DNA from: Actinoallomurus oryzae
GTDB taxonomy: Bacteria; Actinomycetota; Actinomycetes; Streptosporangiales; Streptosporangiaceae
DNA length: 64,000 nucleotides
Direction of reading: 5' to 3'
Assembly: GCF_039541955.1 (NCBI RefSeq)
Contig: NZ_BAABHF010000045.1
Location: 62,001-126,000, forward strand
How positions within the stretch are numbered: the first letter of the stretch is position 1; every line of letters starts with the position of its first letter. A program made the position numbers and the translations under genes. Under the pieces are notes generated by a model. It searched no databases, was not told where the DNA came from, and saw only the letters and a list, made by a program, of their open reading frames with translations. Positions 24,589-33,249 of this stretch are shown one piece after another.

Positions 24589-25431
24589 TCAGGACTTGAC
24601 CGCGCCGGCGGTGAGGCCGTGGACGAGGAAGCGCTGGAGGGCGAGGAAGCCGACCACCACCGGCAGGCTGATGACCAGGGAGGCCGCCATCACCTCGTTC
24701 CAGTAGACCTGGCCCTGGTTGGAGTACTCGCGCAGGCCCACCGCGAGGGTGCGGGTCGAGTGGTCGGTGAGGACGGAGGCGAACAGCACCTCGCCCCAGG
24801 CCGTCATGAACGCGTAGATGGCGACCGCGACGACGCCCGGGGCGGCCACCGGCAGGATCACGCGGAACAGCGTCCGCATCGGCCCGGCGCCGTCCACCCG
24901 CGCGGCCTCGTCCAGCTCGCGCGGGATCGTGTCGAAGTAGCCGGCGATCAGCCAGATCGAGAACGGCAGCGCGAAGGTGAGGTAGGTGATGGTCAGCCCG
25001 AGCCGGCTGCCGTACAGCGTGATGCCGGTGTACCGGTCGATGTTGACGAAGATCAGGAACAGCGGCAGCAGGAAGAGGATGCCCGGGAACATCTGCGTCG
25101 ACAGCACGGCCGTCATGAACGTGCCGCGGCCGGGGAACCGGTATCGGCTGACCGCGTATCCGGTGAAGATCGCGATGATGACCGAGCAGACCGTCGCGCA
25201 GCCCGACACGACCAGGCTGTTGATGAAGTAACGGCCCAGCGGCACGGTGTGCCACATGTCGATGAACGGCCGGACGGTCACGTGCGTCGGGATCCATCGG
25301 AAGGCGCCCTGCACGTCCCGCAGCGGCTTGACCGACGAGGTGACCATCACGTACAGCGGCAGGACGGTGAAGATCGTGAGGAGGGTCAGGACGACCCGGC
25401 GCGTCCAGCGCACCGCCGACGACTCACGCAT
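24589..25431 (-). CDS. Carbohydrate ABC transporter permease (MalG type)
   Basis: A 280-aa inner-membrane protein with six hydrophobic segments (first at VVLTLLTIFTVLPLYVMVTS). The EAA loop ELDEAARVDGAGPMRTLFRVILP contacts the ATPase and marks the CUT1 sugar family. ATG 25431 overlaps the previous permease stop by 8 bases. No ATP-binding subunit is encoded nearby; a shared MsiK-like ATPase elsewhere is usual in actinomycetes. Confidence 0.95.
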   Translation of the reverse strand: MRESSAVRWTRRVVLTLLTIFTVLPLYVMVTSSVKPLRDVQGAFRWIPTHVTVRPFIDMWHTVPLGRYFINSLVVSGCATVCSVIIAIFTGYAVSRYRFPGRGTFMTAVLSTQMFPGILFLLPLFLIFVNIDRYTGITLYGSRLGLTITYLTFALPFSIWLIAGYFDTIPRELDEAARVDGAGPMRTLFRVILPVAAPGVVAVAIYAFMTAWGEVLFASVLTDHSTRTLAVGLREYSNQGQVYWNEVMAASLVISLPVVVGFLALQRFLVHGLTAGAVKS

Positions 25432-26395
25432 GGCGGCTCCTCAACTTTCCGGCGCCCAGGTACACGAGCGTGACGATCAGCAGGAACGCCAGCAGCAGCA
25501 CGGACATCGCCGAGCCCAGGCCGAAGTTCCAGGTGAGGAAGGAGGCGTTGTAGATGTGGATGGAGATCATGTCCGCGTCGGCCGGGGGCTGTTCGAACAG
25601 GATGTAGGCGGTGTTGAAGTCGTTGAACGTCCACAGGAACAGCACGAGCACCAGCACTCGGTTGACCGGCCGCAGCAGCGGCAGGGTCACCGACCTCAGC
25701 CGGCGCACGAAGCCCGCGCCGTCGATCGCCGCCGCCTCGTACAGGTCACCGGGGATGCTCTGCAGTCCGGCCATCAGGGTGAGGAACGCGAACGGCCACA
25801 GCCGCCAGACGTTCACGAGGACGAGCGAGACGAAGCTGTTGCCGCCGAGCAGCCAGAACGGATGGCCGTGGACGAGGTGCAACTTGTCCGACAGCACGTT
25901 GTTCACCATGCCGCTGTCGCGCTGCAACATGAACCGCCAGGTGATCACCGCGGTGAAGACCGGCAACGCGTACGGCACGAGGAACAGGGTGCGCAGCGCC
26001 GCGCGCCCGCGGAACGGCCGTTCGAGGAAGACCGCGGCGGCCAGCCCGAACAGCCACGACAGGGCGACGACGACGGCGGTGACCCCGACCGTGATGAGGA
26101 ACGAGTGCAGCAGGTCCTTGGCGACCGGACCGTGCGTGTCCACCGCGACGCGGTAGTTGGCCAGGCCGCCGTACGGCGCCGCGGTCCAGTTGCGGATGAA
26201 GAACTGGGTCAGGTGCAGCAGGCTCATCCACACGCCGACGAGCATCGGGATGACGTGGATCGCCAGCTCGGCGATGAGGGCGGGCAGCACCAGGAGATAG
26301 GGCAGGAGGGCACGGCCGGGCCTGCGGAACCGCCTCCGGGGTGCCCCGGGGGCGCGCGTCGGCGCGTCCCCGGGTGCGGTGACGGTGGTGCTCAT
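25424..26395 (-). CDS. Carbohydrate ABC transporter permease (MalF type)
   Basis: A 323-aa membrane protein: a basic, Pro-rich N-terminus, then LLPYLLVLPALIAELAIHVIPMLVGVW and five further membrane segments. The EAA motif is DLYEAAAIDGAGFVRRLRSVTLP. It pairs with the MalG-type permease and the lipoprotein on either side. ATG 26395 overlaps the binding-protein stop (ATGA). Confidence 0.95.
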   Translation of the reverse strand: MSTTVTAPGDAPTRAPGAPRRRFRRPGRALLPYLLVLPALIAELAIHVIPMLVGVWMSLLHLTQFFIRNWTAAPYGGLANYRVAVDTHGPVAKDLLHSFLITVGVTAVVVALSWLFGLAAAVFLERPFRGRAALRTLFLVPYALPVFTAVITWRFMLQRDSGMVNNVLSDKLHLVHGHPFWLLGGNSFVSLVLVNVWRLWPFAFLTLMAGLQSIPGDLYEAAAIDGAGFVRRLRSVTLPLLRPVNRVLVLVLFLWTFNDFNTAYILFEQPPADADMISIHIYNASFLTWNFGLGSAMSVLLLAFLLIVTLVYLGAGKLRSRHA

Positions 26396-27702
26396 CCGCC
26401 GGACTGCATCTTCTTGTTCGCGGCGGCCAGACGGCTCCGGATGGTCTGGTCGTCGACCGGCTTGCCCGCGGCGGCGTCGGCGATCAGCTGTTTGACGGTG
26501 TTGCCGACCAGCGTCTCGAACTGGGCCTCCTGCGGGATCATCGGCAGGGTCTCCGAGGCGTTGGCGAGGATGTCCCGGAACGTCTTGATCAGCGGCGTCT
26601 GGAACTTCGGGTCGTTGTACGCCTCCTGTACCACCGGCAGCGGACCCAGCTGAGTGTCGAGGATCTTCTGCTCGTCGGGGCTGGTCAGGAAGTCGATCAG
26701 CTTGAGGGCGCCGTCCTTGTTCTTGGTGTTCTTGAACACGCCGATGTTGATGCCGGCGACGTGGCTGCTGACCTTGTGCCCGCCGGCCGGCAGCGGGTCG
26801 GGCGCCGGGATCGGCACGACGCCGAACTCCCCGGCCTTCATGCCGTTCTCCGCGAGGCCCTTGGGCGCGTAGCTCTGGATCATCATCATCGCGGCCTTGC
26901 CCTTGGCGAAGTCCTTGAGCATGTCGGCGTCGTTGAGGTACTCCGCGTTGCTCGGGTTGACGACCTTCTCCGTGGACATCAGGTCGACGTACTGCTTCAC
27001 CCCGGCGACCATCTGCGGGGAGTCGAAGCCGGGCTGCCCGCCCTGGAACAGGTTCGCGCCGTTCTGCCTGCCGAACATGAAGGCGAAGTGCGCGCCCTCG
27101 GTGTAGCTCGCGCCCTCCATGACGACGCCGTACTGCTTCTTGGCGGGATCGGTGAGCTTCTTCGCGTCGGCGACCAGCTCCTGCCAGCTCTTCGGCGGCT
27201 GCAGGCCCGCGTCGGCGAACAGCTTCTTGTTGTAGAACAGCCCGTACGCCAGCCCGTAGAGCGGCACGAACGCCGGGGGCTTGCCCGGCGCCCCGGCGGA
27301 GGTCAGCGTCGAGGGGATGAACTTCGCCTTGCCGCCGACCTTGGCGATGGTCGCGTCGTCGAAGGACTGGAACGCGCCGGTCGCCTGGAGCGAGGCCGAC
27401 CAGGTGTTGCCGACGTTGACGACGTCCGGTCCCTGGCCGCTGGAGGTCGCCGCGAGGATCCGGTTGAGCAGGTCGGGCCAGCCGATCACCTCGAGCTTGA
27501 CCTTGATGCCGGTCTTGGTCTCGAACTTCTTCAACTCCGGCCCCAGCACCTGCTGATCCTGCTGGATGCTGCGGCCCTGGTTGCTCGCCCAGTAGGTCAG
27601 CGTCTTGGGCGACGAGTCGTCGCCTCCGCCGCTCCCGCAGGCCGACAGCCCGGCGGCGAGCGTGACGCTCGCCGCGAGTGCCGCGATACCGCGTGCCTTC
27701 AC
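26392..27702 (-). CDS. Sugar-binding lipoprotein of ABC importer
   Basis: A 436-aa extracellular solute-binding protein, family 1. Signal peptide with lipobox LSAC at residues 19-22, then a Gly/Ser linker. TLTYWASNQG, IKVKLEVIGWPDLLNRILAA, PDVVNVGNTWSA and FVPLYGLAYGLFYNKKLFADAG are typical of oligosaccharide binders. GTG 27702 follows GGGAGAC. It is the first transport gene and lies behind its own operator (27769-27782). The ligand is probably a mannoside by context only. Confidence 0.94.
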   Translation of the reverse strand: MKARGIAALAASVTLAAGLSACGSGGGDDSSPKTLTYWASNQGRSIQQDQQVLGPELKKFETKTGIKVKLEVIGWPDLLNRILAATSSGQGPDVVNVGNTWSASLQATGAFQSFDDATIAKVGGKAKFIPSTLTSAGAPGKPPAFVPLYGLAYGLFYNKKLFADAGLQPPKSWQELVADAKKLTDPAKKQYGVVMEGASYTEGAHFAFMFGRQNGANLFQGGQPGFDSPQMVAGVKQYVDLMSTEKVVNPSNAEYLNDADMLKDFAKGKAAMMMIQSYAPKGLAENGMKAGEFGVVPIPAPDPLPAGGHKVSSHVAGINIGVFKNTKNKDGALKLIDFLTSPDEQKILDTQLGPLPVVQEAYNDPKFQTPLIKTFRDILANASETLPMIPQEAQFETLVGNTVKQLIADAAAGKPVDDQTIRSRLAAANKKMQSGG

Positions 27703-27768
27703 CTGTGTCTCCCATCACCTGTCAGTCGTGTGAGGACGCCCCCGGCTCCGGTTCCAAGCATCGGACCA

Positions 27769-27782
27769 CTAAACCGGTTTAG
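27769..27782. promoter_or_regulatory. LacI-type operator before the mannoside transport genes
   Basis: Perfect 14-bp palindrome CTAAACCGGTTTAG, with the central CG of LacI/GalR sites, about 67 bases before the binding-protein start and downstream of the lacI gene. Confidence 0.88.
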
Positions 27783-27806
27783 CGTCAACAGGCGAACCGG
27801 TTGCGA

Positions 27807-28823
27807 TCAAGTCAGTTGGACCGGTCCGGTGCTCCCCCGCGGCGACAGGACCGCCGTCGCGTGGCAGGCGCTCGTCACCGGCCGCCCGGCGGCGAGGTCG
27901 GCCAGGCACCGCGCCACCTCCGCACCGTACGCGGCGATGTCGAGGCCGACGGCGGTCAGCGGCGGGTGGACGAGGCGGCAGAGCGCCGAGTCGTCCCAGG
28001 CGACGATGGACAGCCGGTCGGGCACGCGGATGTTCATCTCGGCCGCGACGCCCAGCCCGGCCACGGCCATGACGTCGTTGTCGTAGACGATCGCCGTCGG
28101 CGGGGCGGAAGAGGCGAGCAGCCGCCGCGTCACGCGGGCCGCCGCGTCGCCGGTGTAGTCGGCGGTGCCCCCGGACGGCGTCACGCCCAGTTCGCGGGCG
28201 GCCCGCTCGAACTCCTCGTCGCGCATGACCGTGTGCCACAGGCCGGGCAGCCCGGCCACCCGGGCGATGCGCCGGTGCCCGAGCGCGACCAGGTACTCCA
28301 TCACCGAGCGGACCGGGGCGACCTCGTCGTTCCACACACCCGGCAGGCCGCCCAGGCCGTGCGGGCCGCCGACCACGACCGCGGGCATGCCGAGCTCGGT
28401 CAGGACCTTCGTACGCTCGTCGTCCACGCGCAGGTCGACGACGAAGACGCCGTCGACGCGGCGCTCGGCCCACCAGCGCCGGTACGTCGCCTCCTGCGCG
28501 CGGGCGTCGTCGGTCACCTGGAGCAGCAGCGCGATGTCGCGGCTCGACAGCTCGGCCTCGATGCCGGAGATGAGCTGCATGTAGAAGGGCTCGACGCCGA
28601 GCGTGCGGGCCGGCCGGTCCACGACGAGGCCGAGGACGCCGGCGCGCCCGCCGGACAGGGCGCGCGCGGTCCGGCTCGGCTGCCAGCCCATCTCGCGGGC
28701 GATGGCGAGGATGCGGGCCCGTGTCGCGTCGGACACCCCGGGGCGGTCGTTCAGCGCGAAGGAGACGGTGCTCTTGGTGACGCCGGCGCGCCGGGCGATG
28801 TCCGCGATCGTGGGACGCTTCAT
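27807..28823 (-). CDS. LacI-family repressor of the mannoside operon
   Basis: A 338-aa regulator: helix-turn-helix TIADIARRAGVTKSTVSFALNDRPGVSDATRARI and the minor-groove hinge helix SRTARALSGG, then a periplasmic-binding-like sensor (VLGLVVDRPARTL to the end, with IVAWDDSALCRLVHPPLTAV). It is transcribed in the same direction as the transport genes and lies between two palindromes, 27769-27782 and 28851-28862, so it likely controls itself and the operon. The inducer is unknown. ATG 28823 starts with MKRPTIADIA, normal for the family. Confidence 0.94.
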   Translation of the reverse strand: MKRPTIADIARRAGVTKSTVSFALNDRPGVSDATRARILAIAREMGWQPSRTARALSGGRAGVLGLVVDRPARTLGVEPFYMQLISGIEAELSSRDIALLLQVTDDARAQEATYRRWWAERRVDGVFVVDLRVDDERTKVLTELGMPAVVVGGPHGLGGLPGVWNDEVAPVRSVMEYLVALGHRRIARVAGLPGLWHTVMRDEEFERAARELGVTPSGGTADYTGDAAARVTRRLLASSAPPTAIVYDNDVMAVAGLGVAAEMNIRVPDRLSIVAWDDSALCRLVHPPLTAVGLDIAAYGAEVARCLADLAAGRPVTSACHATAVLSPRGSTGPVQLT

Positions 28824-28850
28824 TCGGGCTCCCCGGTGGGCCGGCCGGAC

Positions 28851-28862
28851 TTAACCGGTTTA
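28851..28862. promoter_or_regulatory. LacI-type operator before lacI
   Basis: TTAACCGGTTTA, about 28 bases upstream of the lacI start and between lacI and the divergent Nudix gene. It shares the AACCGGTT core with the site at 27769-27782, so autoregulation is likely. Confidence 0.8.
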
Positions 28863-28926
28863 TCTAAGGAGATCACTGTAACGCGGCGCCTGGCCGCGGC
28901 CGTGGTCACGCGGGCATGCTGTCGGC

Positions 28927-29346
28927 ATGCACGTGCGCTGCGTGGGAGCGATCGTCCACGACGCCGAGGGCCGTCTCCTGCTCATCCGCCGGGGGCATCC
29001 CCCGGGCGAGGGCCTGTGGTCGCTGCCGGGCGGACGGGTCGAGGCGGGCGAGTCCGACGCCGAGGCGGTGGCGCGGGAGCTGGCCGAGGAGACCGGCCTG
29101 CACGTCGCGCCGGGCCGCCTCGTCGGGTCGGTCGAGCGCGCCGGTCCGGCCGGGGTGACCTACGACATCCACGACTACGCCGCCGTCGTCACGGGCGGCA
29201 CGCTCACGCCCGGCGACGACGCGTCCGACGCCCGATGGGTCACCCCCGACGAGCTACGCCGCCTCCCGGCCAGCACCGGGCTGGTGGAGACGCTGACCCG
29301 ATGGAGGGTCCTGCCTGCCGATCAACGAACGCGCGACGCTGACTGA
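28927..29346 (+). CDS. Nudix hydrolase
   Basis: A 139-aa protein of MutT type. The Nudix box is complete: GRVEAGESDAEAVARELAEE, then TGL, with the metal-binding Glu residues present. It begins VRCVGAIVHDAEGRLLLIRRG. Substrate (oxidised nucleotide, nucleotide sugar or other) cannot be read from sequence. It is divergent from lacI. Confidence 0.93.
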   Translation: MHVRCVGAIVHDAEGRLLLIRRGHPPGEGLWSLPGGRVEAGESDAEAVARELAEETGLHVAPGRLVGSVERAGPAGVTYDIHDYAAVVTGGTLTPGDDASDARWVTPDELRRLPASTGLVETLTRWRVLPADQRTRDAD

Positions 29347-29349
29347 GCG

Positions 29350-30303
29350 CTACGGGATGAGCAGCAGCTTGCCGGTGGTGCGGCGCGACTCCAGGTCGTC
29401 GTGCGCCCGGCGGGCGTCCTCCAGCGGGTAGCGACCGCCGACGTGCACCGACAGGTCGCCCGCGGCGATCCAGCCGAACAGGTCCTGGGCACGCAGGGTC
29501 AGCTCCTCGCGCGTGGCGGTGTAGTGGGCGAGGGTGGGCCGGGTGAGGAACAGCGACCCGGCGGCGTTGAGCCGCTGCGGGTCCACCGGCGGCACCGGTC
29601 CGCTGGACGCGCCGTAGAGCGCCAGCATGCCCCGGGGCCGCAGCACCGACATGCTGTCGTCGAAGGTCGTCTTGCCCACGCCGTCGTAGACGACGTGCAC
29701 GCCGCCGGTCAGGTGGCGGACCCGCTCGGCGAAGTTCTCATAGCGCACCACCTCGTCGGCACCGGCGTCGCGGGCGAGCTTCTCCTTCTCCTCCGTGGAG
29801 ACCGTCCCGATCACGTGGCCGCCCCGCAGCTTGACCATCTGGGTGAGCAGCAGCCCGACGCCTCCCGCCGCGGCGTGCACCAGGGCGGTGTCGCCCGGCT
29901 TGATGGCGTACGTCGAGTGGGTGAGGTAGTGGGCGGTCAGCCCCTGCAGGAACACGGCCGCGGCCTGCTCCGGGTCGGCGTCGCCGACCGGCACGGCGCG
30001 GTCGGCGCGCACGACGGCGCGCTCGGCGTACGAGCCGTCGATCTCGGCCGACACCACGACGTCACCGATGGCGGTGCCGGTCACGCCCTCGCCCACCGCG
30101 CTGACCCGGCCCGCGCCCTCCAGGCCGGGGATGTAGGGGAGATTCCGGGAATAGGCGCCGGTGCGCTCGTAGGTGTCGCGATAGTTGACGCCGCTCGCCA
30201 TGACGTCGACGGCCACCTCGCCGGGGCCCGGCCGCGGGTCCTCGTAGTCGGCGGCGCGCAGGACCTCGGATCCGCCGAACTCGGTGACGACGATCGCACG
30301 CAT
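29350..30303 (-). CDS. qor: NADPH:quinone oxidoreductase (zeta-crystallin type)
   Basis: A 317-aa zinc-free MDR protein. N-terminal GroES-like domain with GVNYRDTYERTGAY and PYIPGLEGAGRVSAVGEGV; the nucleotide-binding motif VHAAAGGVGLLLTQMVKL; the C-terminal YPLEDARRAHDDLESRRTTGKLLL is the classic ending of the family. It reduces quinones or enals with NADPH. It converges with the Nudix gene and is divergent from the HelD gene. Confidence 0.93.
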   Translation of the reverse strand: MRAIVVTEFGGSEVLRAADYEDPRPGPGEVAVDVMASGVNYRDTYERTGAYSRNLPYIPGLEGAGRVSAVGEGVTGTAIGDVVVSAEIDGSYAERAVVRADRAVPVGDADPEQAAAVFLQGLTAHYLTHSTYAIKPGDTALVHAAAGGVGLLLTQMVKLRGGHVIGTVSTEEKEKLARDAGADEVVRYENFAERVRHLTGGVHVVYDGVGKTTFDDSMSVLRPRGMLALYGASSGPVPPVDPQRLNAAGSLFLTRPTLAHYTATREELTLRAQDLFGWIAAGDLSVHVGGRYPLEDARRAHDDLESRRTTGKLLLIP

Positions 30304-30437
30304 GTGACCTCCCAGAGCGGTGGTTCGATCCGCTTCGAACTTAGCGCACGGCCGGCGGGGAAATTGAGGTGAGCCGCCGCGTCGTCCGTACTACGTTGGT
30401 GACTTTGCGCTCCCCCACCGACCGGAAGGGTTCCGTC

Positions 30438-32465
30438 ATGCCTGCCCAGGAAGCCGAGGACATCGAGGCCGAGATAACCGCCGAGCGCGATTATCTGCGG
30501 CGTTCGCGGGCGGCGCTGGGGCGGATGCGGGACAACGTCCTCACACTGGACGCCTCGTCCGCCGGCGACTGGGTGTCGGCGGAGGTCCTGGCGGGCGAGC
30601 TGGCCAAGCGCGCGGAGGCGCTGCGCGACGACCCTTCGACCGCGTTGTTCTTCGGGCGCCTCGACCATCCGGACGAGCGCCTCTACATCGGCCGCCGGCA
30701 CGTCCACGACGAGGGCGGCGAGCCCCTGGTCATCGACTGGCGGGCGCCGATGTCCCGGCCGTTCTACAAGGCGAGCACGGCCGACCCGATGGGCCTCGTC
30801 CTGCGGCGGCGGTTCGGCTACTCCGGGGGCGAGCTGACCGCGTTCGAGGACGAGGACTTCACCACGCAGGCGGAGTCGCGCATCCTCATCGAGGAGATCG
30901 AACGCCCTCGCGTGGGCCCGATGCGCGACATCGTCGCCACGATCCAGCCCGAGCAGGACGACATCGTCCGGGCCGGCGCCGAGCACACGCTGTGCGTGCA
31001 GGGCGCCCCGGGCACCGGCAAGACCGCGGTCGGCCTGCACCGGGTCGCCTACCTCCTCTACGCCCACCGCGAGCGGATGCGCCGCGGCGGCGTGCTCGTC
31101 ATCGGGCCGAGCGCCTCGTTCCTGGACTACATCCGCGGCGTGCTTCCCGCGCTCGGCGAGATCAACGTCAAGCAGGAGACCCTCGACGGGCTGCTCGACA
31201 CCGTCCCGGTCAAGCGCCTGGACGACCCCGTGACGGCGCGGATCAAGGGCGACGCGCGGATGGCGGAGGTGCTGCACCGGGCGATCTGGAGCCACCTGCG
31301 CGAACCGGACGAGGCGCTCGTGCTGCCGCGCGGCACCCGGCGCTGGCGGGTCCCGGCGTACGAGATCGCCGAGCTGGCCGGCGAGCTGCGCGCCCGCGGC
31401 GTCCGGTACGGCGCGGGCCGCGACCTGCTCTCCCACCGCATCGCGCACGCGATCCTCATCCGCATGGAGTCGGCCGGCGAGGCGTGCGACGACCGTACGC
31501 ACGAGGCCGTGCGCCGCACCCGGCCGGTGAAGGCGATGGTCGACCAGGCCTGGCCCGCGCTCGACCCCGTACGCGTGGTGATGCGGCTGCTGTCCGACGC
31601 GGACTTCCTCGCCGGGGCGGCCGAGGGCCTGCTCGACGCCGAGGAGCAGGCCGCGCTGCTGTGGGACCGGCCCGCCCGGGGCCCCAAGTCGGCACGCTGG
31701 TCCCGCGCGGACGCGGTGCTGGTGGACGAGGCGGCCGACATCATCAACCGGACGCCCAGCCTCGGCCACGTCGTCCTGGACGAGGCGCAGGACCTGTCGG
31801 CGATGGAGTGCCGGGCGGTCGGACGGCGGTGTGAGACCGGCTCGGCCACCGTGCTCGGCGACATCGCCCAGGGCACCACGCCGTGGGCGGTCGGCGACTG
31901 GGCGACGCTCCTGCGCCACCTCGGCAAGCCGGAGGCGGAGCGGACCGTCCTGGACCGCGGCTACCGGGTGCCACGCCAGATCATCGACTTCGCGAGCCGC
32001 CTGCTGCCCTCGATCGCGCCGGACCTGGCCCCGCCGACCTCCGTACGCTCCGCGCCGGGGTCGCTGGAGATCCGCCGGGTCGGCGGCGGCGACGCGGACA
32101 CGGCGGTCGTGGCCGCCTGCCGGCAGGCCCTCGCCGGCGAGGGCTCGGTCGGGCTGATCACGGCCGACGCGACGGTGCCCGCGCTCGCCCGGCTGCTGAC
32201 CGCCGAGGGACTCGACCACGTGACGCTCACGGACGGCTTCGCCGGGGCGCGCCTGGTCCTCACGCCCGCGACGCAGGCGAAGGGCCTGGAGTTCGACCAG
32301 GTCATCGTCGTCGAGCCCGCGGACATCGCCGACGCCGAGCCGGTGGTCGCGCCCGGCGACGGCGGCGTCGCGCCGGGGCTGCGGCGGCTGTACGTCGTGC
32401 TGACCCGCGCGGTGTCACACCTGACCGTGCTGCACACCCGCGACCTCCCGGCCGCCCTCGCCTGA
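30438..32465 (+). CDS. HelD-like UvrD-superfamily ATPase
   Basis: A 675-aa protein of the HelD group. N-terminal coiled-coil (DIEAEITAERDYLRRSRAALGRM), the HelD-typical YIGRRHVHDEGGEPLVIDWRAP, Walker A GAPGTGKTAVGLHR, Walker B VVLDEAQDLSAMECRAVGRR, GDIAQGTTPW and the C-terminal QAKGLEFDQVIVVEP and VLTRAVSHLTV. HelD releases stalled or drug-bound RNA polymerase in Gram-positive bacteria; some actinobacterial members protect against rifampicin. Whether this one does is unknown. ATG 30438 has AAGGG upstream; the open frame starts at 30369 without a site. Confidence 0.92.
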   Translation: MPAQEAEDIEAEITAERDYLRRSRAALGRMRDNVLTLDASSAGDWVSAEVLAGELAKRAEALRDDPSTALFFGRLDHPDERLYIGRRHVHDEGGEPLVIDWRAPMSRPFYKASTADPMGLVLRRRFGYSGGELTAFEDEDFTTQAESRILIEEIERPRVGPMRDIVATIQPEQDDIVRAGAEHTLCVQGAPGTGKTAVGLHRVAYLLYAHRERMRRGGVLVIGPSASFLDYIRGVLPALGEINVKQETLDGLLDTVPVKRLDDPVTARIKGDARMAEVLHRAIWSHLREPDEALVLPRGTRRWRVPAYEIAELAGELRARGVRYGAGRDLLSHRIAHAILIRMESAGEACDDRTHEAVRRTRPVKAMVDQAWPALDPVRVVMRLLSDADFLAGAAEGLLDAEEQAALLWDRPARGPKSARWSRADAVLVDEAADIINRTPSLGHVVLDEAQDLSAMECRAVGRRCETGSATVLGDIAQGTTPWAVGDWATLLRHLGKPEAERTVLDRGYRVPRQIIDFASRLLPSIAPDLAPPTSVRSAPGSLEIRRVGGGDADTAVVAACRQALAGEGSVGLITADATVPALARLLTAEGLDHVTLTDGFAGARLVLTPATQAKGLEFDQVIVVEPADIADAEPVVAPGDGGVAPGLRRLYVVLTRAVSHLTVLHTRDLPAALA

Positions 32466-32469
32466 GGCC

Positions 32470-33117
32470 TCAGGGAGCGGCGGACCAGGCGCCGGGCAGG
32501 GTCTCGACGGCGAGCGCGATGAGCCCGCGCACCCGGGGCACGACGTCGGCGGGCTCGACGATCTCGTCCCGTACGCAGGTCTCGTAGGCCACCCGGACGG
32601 CCGACATGAACGACGCGACCACCAGGTGGGGCCGCGGATCGGCCACGACGTCGGTGCCCGCGCGCCGCGCGATGATCCGCGCCGCGGCCTGCTCGGTCTC
32701 GGCGAACCTCCTCAGCTGCCCGGCGGCGACGGCGGGCGTGCCGTCGATCAGGCGGTGGAGCTTGCGGAACCGCGCCGTGTCCGCCTCGTCGCTCTCCCGG
32801 ATGGCCTCAAGGGAGACGTCGAGCGAGGCCAGCAGCGCGGGGACCGGCGGCTCGGCGGGCGGGCGCTCGGCCAGCGCCGCGATGAACAGGGTGTCGTAGC
32901 CGGTCAGCAACGACAGGGCGATGTCCTCCTTGCCGGCGAAGTAGCGGAAGAAGGTGCGCTGCGACACGTCGACCGCGGCGACGATCTCATCGATCGTGGT
33001 CGCCTCGTAGCCCTTGGCCAGGAACAGGTCGAGCGCGGCGTCGACCAGGGCCCAGCGAGTGCGCTGTTTCTTGCGTTCGCGCAGGCCGGCGACGTGGGCG
33101 TCGGTCATGCCTGCCAT
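32470..33117 (-). CDS. TetR-family repressor
   Basis: A 215-aa regulator with helix-turn-helix ALVDAALDLFLAKGYEATTIDEIVAAVDVSQRTFFRYFAGKED and a longer sensor domain with no recognised ligand. It is divergent from the DHA2-type exporter at 33250, and an imperfect palindrome (33149-33162) lies between the two, the usual layout of a repressor and its efflux pump. Its stop is four bases after the HelD stop. Confidence 0.94.
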   Translation of the reverse strand: MAGMTDAHVAGLRERKKQRTRWALVDAALDLFLAKGYEATTIDEIVAAVDVSQRTFFRYFAGKEDIALSLLTGYDTLFIAALAERPPAEPPVPALLASLDVSLEAIRESDEADTARFRKLHRLIDGTPAVAAGQLRRFAETEQAAARIIARRAGTDVVADPRPHLVVASFMSAVRVAYETCVRDEIVEPADVVPRVRGLIALAVETLPGAWSAAP

Positions 33118-33148
33118 CGCGCTCTCGCCTCCCGTTCTCGTTCATAGT

Positions 33149-33162
33149 CTGCCATATGACAG
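33149..33162. promoter_or_regulatory. Likely TetR operator between repressor and exporter
   Basis: CTGCCATATGACAG, a palindrome with one mismatched pair around the centre CATATG. Related half-sites GTCATTTGTCAG and GCTGCCAT follow at 33187-33208, before the exporter start. Confidence 0.7.
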
Positions 33163-33249
33163 CAAGTGACTGTTCAAGTGCGTTTGTCATTTGTCAGTAG
33201 CTGCCATAACTTCGGAGGAGGCCGCGCTCGTACCTATCGAGGGGGATGG

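Noticed and set aside
22683..24599. 638-codon open frame antisense to the GH5-type gene.
   Set aside because: Shadow frame with no recognisable domain.
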